Positions 6,710 through 9,673 of a stretch of 9,673 bases of DNA are shown here, one piece after another. The notes below the pieces were generated by a model. That model was given only the letters and a program-made list of their open reading frames with translations. It made no database searches and was not told the DNA's origin. The first letter of the stretch is position 1, and each line of letters begins with the position of its first letter. The position numbers and the translations under genes are program-made. Origin of the DNA: Gammaproteobacteria bacterium (GTDB lineage Bacteria; Pseudomonadota; Gammaproteobacteria; HK1); the NCBI GenBank assembly GCA_022822245.1, contig JAJECB010000149.1, positions 1 through 9,673 on the forward strand, written 5' to 3'.

Positions 6710-7231
6710 TCAGGGATTTCCGAAGAGCTGGTGGATGACCAGGGCGGAGAGCCAGAAGAACGCCATCGAGATCCCGATGCCCGCGGTGAGGTGCACGGAC
6801 AGCGCATGGCGCAGGATGTGGCCGCTCACCACCCAGCTCCAGACGAGGAGGGCGAGCCACGGAATGGTGAGGATCACCCCTGCCGCGGCGGAGGCGCCGC
6901 CGCGGTCGGCGCCGTCGAGCAGCGCGACGAGGGGGAAGGCGATCACCTGGAGCACCGCTCCGGTCCCCGCGAAGGCGGCGAAGGTCTGCGTGAAGCGCTG
7001 GCCGAATCCGCGCGCGGACAGGAGCGCGAAGGCGAGGAGCGCGAGGAGCAGGGTGCCCGTGAGGCTTACCCCGATCGCGGTGAGGAGCGGATAGTGGAGC
7101 GCCGTCACCAGGATGCCGAGCCCCACGTGCGCGGTGACCGCAATGCCGAGCAGGAGCGGCGAGGCGGGCAGGTCCTGCGGCGCACGGCGCAGCAGGCAGA
7201 TCTCGACGAACGGTACGGCAATCGCGAGCAA
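6710..7231 (-). CDS. Five-helix integral membrane protein of unknown function
   Basis: I do not recognise this 173-residue protein. It is strongly hydrophobic, with probable membrane segments at about 24-43, 48-71, 87-105, 115-136 and 149-170, plus a short hydrophobic N-terminus (2-14). Polar loops include LLRRAPQDLPAS (13-24), SARGFGQRFTQTF (72-84) and DGADRGG (106-112); no catalytic motif was identified. The only start seen is TTG at 7229-7231, and it has no clear ribosome binding site, so the N-terminus is uncertain. The gene is 22 bases upstream of mpl on the same strand and likely begins that operon. Position beside mpl hints at an envelope role but does not show one. It diverges from the S24-like gene across 79 bases. 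Confidence 0.75.
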   Translation of the reverse strand: MLAIAVPFVEICLLRRAPQDLPASPLLLGIAVTAHVGLGILVTALHYPLLTAIGVSLTGTLLLALLAFALLSARGFGQRFTQTFAAFAGTGAVLQVIAFPLVALLDGADRGGASAAAGVILTIPWLALLVWSWVVSGHILRHALSVHLTAGIGISMAFFWLSALVIHQLFGNP

Positions 7232-7310
7232 GGAACGGCGTCCGCGGTGAGGGTGAGGCGCGGCCGGCCACGGATGCCGGTATTCTACTCCGCGCGCGGG
7301 AGGTGAAGCG
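7232..7310. promoter_or_regulatory. Short divergent spacer between the membrane-protein gene and the S24-like gene
   Basis: These 79 bases must contain control signals for two divergent units. A TATTCT at 7281-7286 could be a -10 for the plus strand, but no matching -35 lies 16-18 bases upstream. GGGAGGTG at 7298-7305 is a strong ribosome site five bases before the ATG of the S24-like gene. No minus-strand promoter could be named with confidence. Confidence 0.3.
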
Positions 7311-7676
7311 ATGGTCTCGGCTTGCGTGTCCCTCGAGCCCTACGCCCTCAGGGTCCTCGACGATTCGATGGCCCCGGAGATCGTGTCCGGGACGGTGGTG
7401 GTCGTGGACCCGGGCGAGCCCGCCGAGGACGGCAGCCTGGTGGTCCTTGAGCACGAGGGTGAGGTCGTGCTGCGCCGGCTCAGGCTCGGGCCGGCCGACG
7501 GAACGGATGCCGCCGCCCGTTGCGTCGCGCCGGCGGGGCCGGAGATTCTTCTCGACGGGGAGTGGCGCCGCGCCCTCCGGGGGGTGGTGACCGCAGCGCG
7601 GCCGCCGCGACGACGCCCGCCCGCGAGCGCTTCCCCCGGTCCCCGCGAGCCCCCCGCCGGGCCGCCCAGCCGGTAG
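7311..7676 (+). CDS. Small LexA/S24-fold protein lacking the catalytic lysine
   Basis: This 121-residue protein resembles the C-terminal peptidase domain of LexA/UmuD/phage repressors, without any DNA-binding domain. Residues 11-21 (YALRVLDDSMA) match the region around the nucleophile of S24/S26 peptidases, with Ser19 in the DSM position. GTVVVVDPGEPAEDGSLVVLEHEGEVVLRRL (27-57) follows the expected strand pattern. At the place of the general-base lysine (LexA GEVTVKRL) the protein has Arg55 in GEVVLRRL. It may therefore be unable to cleave peptides. I recall similar stand-alone S24-like proteins in sulfur-oxidising gammaproteobacteria that also carry Arg there, but this is memory, not a search. 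From about residue 95 the chain is a Pro/Arg-rich, probably disordered tail. The ATG follows the strong GGGAGGTG site. It precedes the SulP gene by 142 bases on the same strand; a functional tie is unproven. Confidence 0.75.
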   Translation: MVSACVSLEPYALRVLDDSMAPEIVSGTVVVVDPGEPAEDGSLVVLEHEGEVVLRRLRLGPADGTDAAARCVAPAGPEILLDGEWRRALRGVVTAARPPRRRPPASASPGPREPPAGPPSR

Positions 7677-7818
7677 CGGGCACGGGTCGCCGGCGCGGCG
7701 AACGGATCATGGCCGTCGAGCGACCGGGAGCAAGCAGCGGGTCTCGAGCCCGCCCGGCGCCGGGAACCGATGAATCGTATTTTCCCCATCGGAAGATTGA
7801 CGATATGGAGCTCGTCGC
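7677..7818. promoter_or_regulatory. Leader region of the SulP transporter gene
   Basis: This 142-base gap is very GC-rich at first and then turns relatively AT-rich from about 7770. TATTTT at 7778-7783 could be a -10, but no good -35 is present. GGAG at 7807-7810 lies eight bases before the TTG start and decides it: the frame is closed by a TGA at 7798-7800, so no earlier start exists. A five-codon frame (ATG 7805 to TGA 7822) overlaps the TTG as TTGA and could couple translation, but is very short. Confidence 0.35.
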
Positions 7819-9471
7819 TTGAACTACAGCCTCCCGAAGCTGCGCGGAGACGTGCTCGGCGGAGTGACTGCCGCGTTCGTGGCGCTCCCGCTCGCGCTCG
7901 CCTACGGAGTAGCGTCCGGCATGGGCGCGGCGGCGGGTCTTTACGGCGCGATCGCGGTCGGATTCTTCGCCGCGTTCCTCGGTGGCACGTCGACCCAGAT
8001 CTCCGGTCCGACGGCGCCGATGGCCATCGTGACGGCGATGGTCATCGCGAGCTATGCGGATACATTCGCCGAAGCGCTGGCGGTGATCGTGCTCGGCGGC
8101 CTGCTGCAGGCGCTCCTCGGCGTCATGAAGCTCGGGCGCTTCGTGGCCTACACCCCGTACGTGGTTGTCTCGGGCTTCATGTCCGGCATCGGCGTCCTCG
8201 TCATCGCGATCCAGGTCCTCCCGTTCCTCGGTTCCGACCCCGTGTCGCGCGGGGCGGTGGGCATGGTCCTCGCCCTGCCGGCGGCGGTGGGTGAGATCAA
8301 CTGGAGCGCGGTGGCGGTCGGGTGCGTGACCCTCGCGATCGCGGTCTTCTGGCCTCGCCGGCTCAGCCGATACCTGCCCGGCACGCTCGCGGGGCTCATT
8401 CCCGGCACGCTCCTCGGGGCCCTGTGGCTGGACGATGCGCCGGTCGTGGGGGCGATACCGGCCGGGCTTCCGATGCTGCAGCTCGAGATGCCTTCCCTGG
8501 ACTTCCTCGCGCGGGCCGTCGAGCCCGCGCTCATGCTCGCCCTGGTCGGGTCCGCGGTCAGTCTCCTCACCTGCCTCGTGGCGGACTCGCTTACCCGCAC
8601 GAGCCACAATCCGGACCGGGAGCTCGTGGGCCAGGGGGTCGGAAACATGGCCGCGGGCCTCATCGGAGGACTGCCGGGCGGGGGCACCCCGGTGTACACG
8701 GTGCCGAACATCCGCGCCGGCGGGACCACCCGCGCGGCGGGGGTGGCGTTCTCGATGTTCCTGCTCGCGCTCCTGCTGGGACTCGGGTCGTACGTCGAGT
8801 CGATTCCGCTCGCCGCCCTCGCTGCGGTCCTCATCAAGGTCGGCTGGGACCTCGTCGACTGGCACCTCCTCACCCGGCTCCACCGCCTCCGGAGCGACCA
8901 CGTCGTGGTCATGCTGACGACGCTCGCCCTCGCGGTGTTCGTCGATCTCGTGGTCGCGGTGGCGGCCGGGCTGGTCATCTCGGGCCTCGCCCGTGCGGGA
9001 CGGCTCGAGCGGGCGGAGCACGACAGCGTGGTCTCCGCGCCGCTCCTCGACCAGATGTTCCTGTACGGTGGAGAGGAGGCGGAAGATTCCGACCCATTCT
9101 CGGCGCGGGTCGGGATGGTGGCCCTCCGGGGCAGCCTCACCGTCACCTCGTCCCGGAGCCTTGTGCGGACGATCAGCATGGACCTGAAGGAGCACGAGCT
9201 CGTCGTCTTCGACTTCTCGGGCGCCACCTACATCGACGACAGCGCGGCCATGCTCGTCAAGCAGCTCCTCGAGATCGCCGCGGACGAAAGGACCCCCGCG
9301 GTCGCGATGGGGCTCTCGGGCGACGTCGCGGAAACCCTCTCCGCTCTCGACGTCCTGCGGGAGTTGCCGCGCGAACGGATCGTCGAGAACCTGGACGAGG
9401 CGCGACAGGTCGCGAGAGCGATCCTCGGCCTCGAATCGCCGCCGGCCGTTGGACCGGACCCCCGAGCCTGA
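7819..9471 (+). CDS. SulP-family anion transporter with STAS domain, BicA-like (probable Na+/bicarbonate symporter)
   Basis: This 550-residue inner-membrane transporter has a full SulP membrane domain (about residues 10-395) and a cytoplasmic STAS domain (about 430-540). KLRGDVLGGVTAAFVALPLALAYGVASG opens the first helix. ISGPTAPMAIV (61-71), YTPYVVVSGFMSGIG (111-125) and VADSLTRTSHNPDRELVGQG (254-273) closely resemble cyanobacterial BicA as I remember it, including the Asp256 and Thr residues of the DSLTRT stretch near its sodium site and Thr65. The match is stronger than to plant or mycobacterial sulfate carriers. FDFSGATYIDDSAAM (464-478) is the STAS core, with Ser475 in the usual phosphorylatable or contact position. 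The TTG start at 7819 is the only one possible for the full helix 1. Bicarbonate import, supporting carbon fixation or carboxylation, is the favoured role; sulfate or another anion cannot be excluded. No carboxysome or RuBisCO gene lies in the window. Confidence 0.9.
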   Translation: MNYSLPKLRGDVLGGVTAAFVALPLALAYGVASGMGAAAGLYGAIAVGFFAAFLGGTSTQISGPTAPMAIVTAMVIASYADTFAEALAVIVLGGLLQALLGVMKLGRFVAYTPYVVVSGFMSGIGVLVIAIQVLPFLGSDPVSRGAVGMVLALPAAVGEINWSAVAVGCVTLAIAVFWPRRLSRYLPGTLAGLIPGTLLGALWLDDAPVVGAIPAGLPMLQLEMPSLDFLARAVEPALMLALVGSAVSLLTCLVADSLTRTSHNPDRELVGQGVGNMAAGLIGGLPGGGTPVYTVPNIRAGGTTRAAGVAFSMFLLALLLGLGSYVESIPLAALAAVLIKVGWDLVDWHLLTRLHRLRSDHVVVMLTTLALAVFVDLVVAVAAGLVISGLARAGRLERAEHDSVVSAPLLDQMFLYGGEEAEDSDPFSARVGMVALRGSLTVTSSRSLVRTISMDLKEHELVVFDFSGATYIDDSAAMLVKQLLEIAADERTPAVAMGLSGDVAETLSALDVLRELPRERIVENLDEARQVARAILGLESPPAVGPDPRA

Positions 9472-9484
9472 CGGTCGGGGCCGG
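9454..9484. terminator. Imperfect hairpin at the end of the SulP gene
   Basis: CCCCGA at 9460-9465 pairs with TCGGGG at 9475-9480, and CCGG at 9454-9457 pairs with CCGG at 9481-9484 across a two-base bulge. The structure spans the SulP stop codon and lies before the end of the convergent hslR gene. Only TTGAAT follows, so it is a modest terminator candidate. Confidence 0.35.
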
Positions 9485-9494
9485 TTGAATCGGA

Positions 9495-9673
9495 TCAGCC
9501 GGCGGTGTGCCGATCGAGCATCCGGCGGTCGCGTTTGGTGGGTCGTCCGGCGCCGGCGGCGGCCGCGAGACGGCGCTCGCGCCTCGCCTCCCGCTCGCGC
9601 ACCCGGCGTTCGACACTCTCCGGGAGCTCCTCGTAGAGCGTCCTCGCCTCGCTCGCGGGGCCCCGCCGCTCCG
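9495..9673 (-). CDS. hslR: Hsp15 ribosome-associated heat shock protein (C-terminal part)
   Basis: This is the last 59 residues of a minus-strand gene that begins beyond the window; the TGA is at 9495-9497. The visible part reads ERRGPASEARTLYEELPESV followed by a long basic stretch rich in Arg and Ala and ending GRPTKRDRRMLDRHTAG. It lines up with the C-terminus of E. coli Hsp15, which as I recall has RRPASEAALLYEE, ESVEKRE and RRPDKKERRDLLRF in the same order. Hsp15 binds 50S subunits that carry a stalled nascent chain with peptidyl-tRNA and helps free them. The S4 RNA-binding domain would be in the missing N-terminal part. The C-terminal tail is more Arg/Ala-rich than in E. coli, in keeping with the GC content. 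The gene converges on the SulP gene. Confidence 0.85.
   Translation of the reverse strand, partial: ERRGPASEARTLYEELPESVERRVREREARRERRLAAAAGAGRPTKRDRRMLDRHTAG

Noticed and set aside
5359..6738. Plus-strand frame of 459 codons opposite mpl
   Set aside because: mpl is unambiguous on the minus strand. This frame is Arg/Glu/Asp/His-rich with no recognisable domain.
7520..7822. Plus-strand frame ending in TTGA overlap with the SulP start
   Set aside because: It mostly overlaps the S24-like gene in another frame and is composed of Arg, Ala, Pro and Gly. Only the short overlap with the SulP start is of note.
7480..9195. Minus-strand frame of 571 codons opposite the SulP gene
   Set aside because: It is a charged low-complexity antisense shadow of the SulP membrane domain, and spans the unrelated S24-like gene end and the spacer.
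1..9673. CRISPR array, insertion sequence, phage, toxin-antitoxin or defence genes
   Set aside because: No regularly spaced repeats, transposase or integrase motifs, or nuclease or toxin families were seen on either strand.

Overview
The window is very GC-rich, carries about nine densely packed genes, and reads as bacterial chromosome. Its conserved genes (mpl, ubiX and an Hsp15 homologue with the gammaproteobacterial C-terminal tail) point to a proteobacterium, most likely an uncultivated or less-studied gammaproteobacterium. The sugar/polyol cluster at the left resembles systems common in rhizobia and other Alphaproteobacteria, so horizontal acquisition of that part is possible. This lineage call is inference from remembered families; no search was run.

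Left part (1-4632): a polyol/pentose utilisation locus. It holds the C-terminal third of a short-chain dehydrogenase resembling dicarbonyl/L-xylulose reductase (+), a xylitol/sorbitol-type zinc dehydrogenase (-), and, diverging from it, a three-gene ABC importer operon: single-domain ATPase, permease, periplasmic binding protein (+). The 379-bp divergent intergenic region carries three copies of a TTTCACCGAT core. Two of them sit in long, nearly identical inverted arms, and one arm covers the -35 of a plausible promoter for the transporter. Together the genes suggest uptake of a pentitol or related sugar alcohol and its oxidation toward D-xylulose. No regulator or kinase lies in the window.

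Middle (4656-7231): a perfect 13-bp hairpin ends the transporter operon. It is followed on the minus strand by a compact operon, read right to left: an unrecognised five-helix membrane protein, mpl (murein tripeptide ligase, peptidoglycan recycling) and ubiX (flavin prenyltransferase). The last two overlap by four bases (GTGA).

Right part (7311-9673): a small LexA/S24-fold protein whose usual catalytic lysine is replaced by arginine, then a SulP-family anion transporter with a STAS domain that closely resembles cyanobacterial BicA bicarbonate transporters, both on the plus strand. Facing them is the C-terminal end of an Hsp15 (hslR) gene that runs off the window. No tRNA, rRNA, CRISPR array, insertion sequence or phage gene was seen. 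I see no clearly new multi-gene system. The best leads are the repeated operator-like element, the pairing of two xylulose/xylitol-type dehydrogenases, and the lysine-less S24-like protein.
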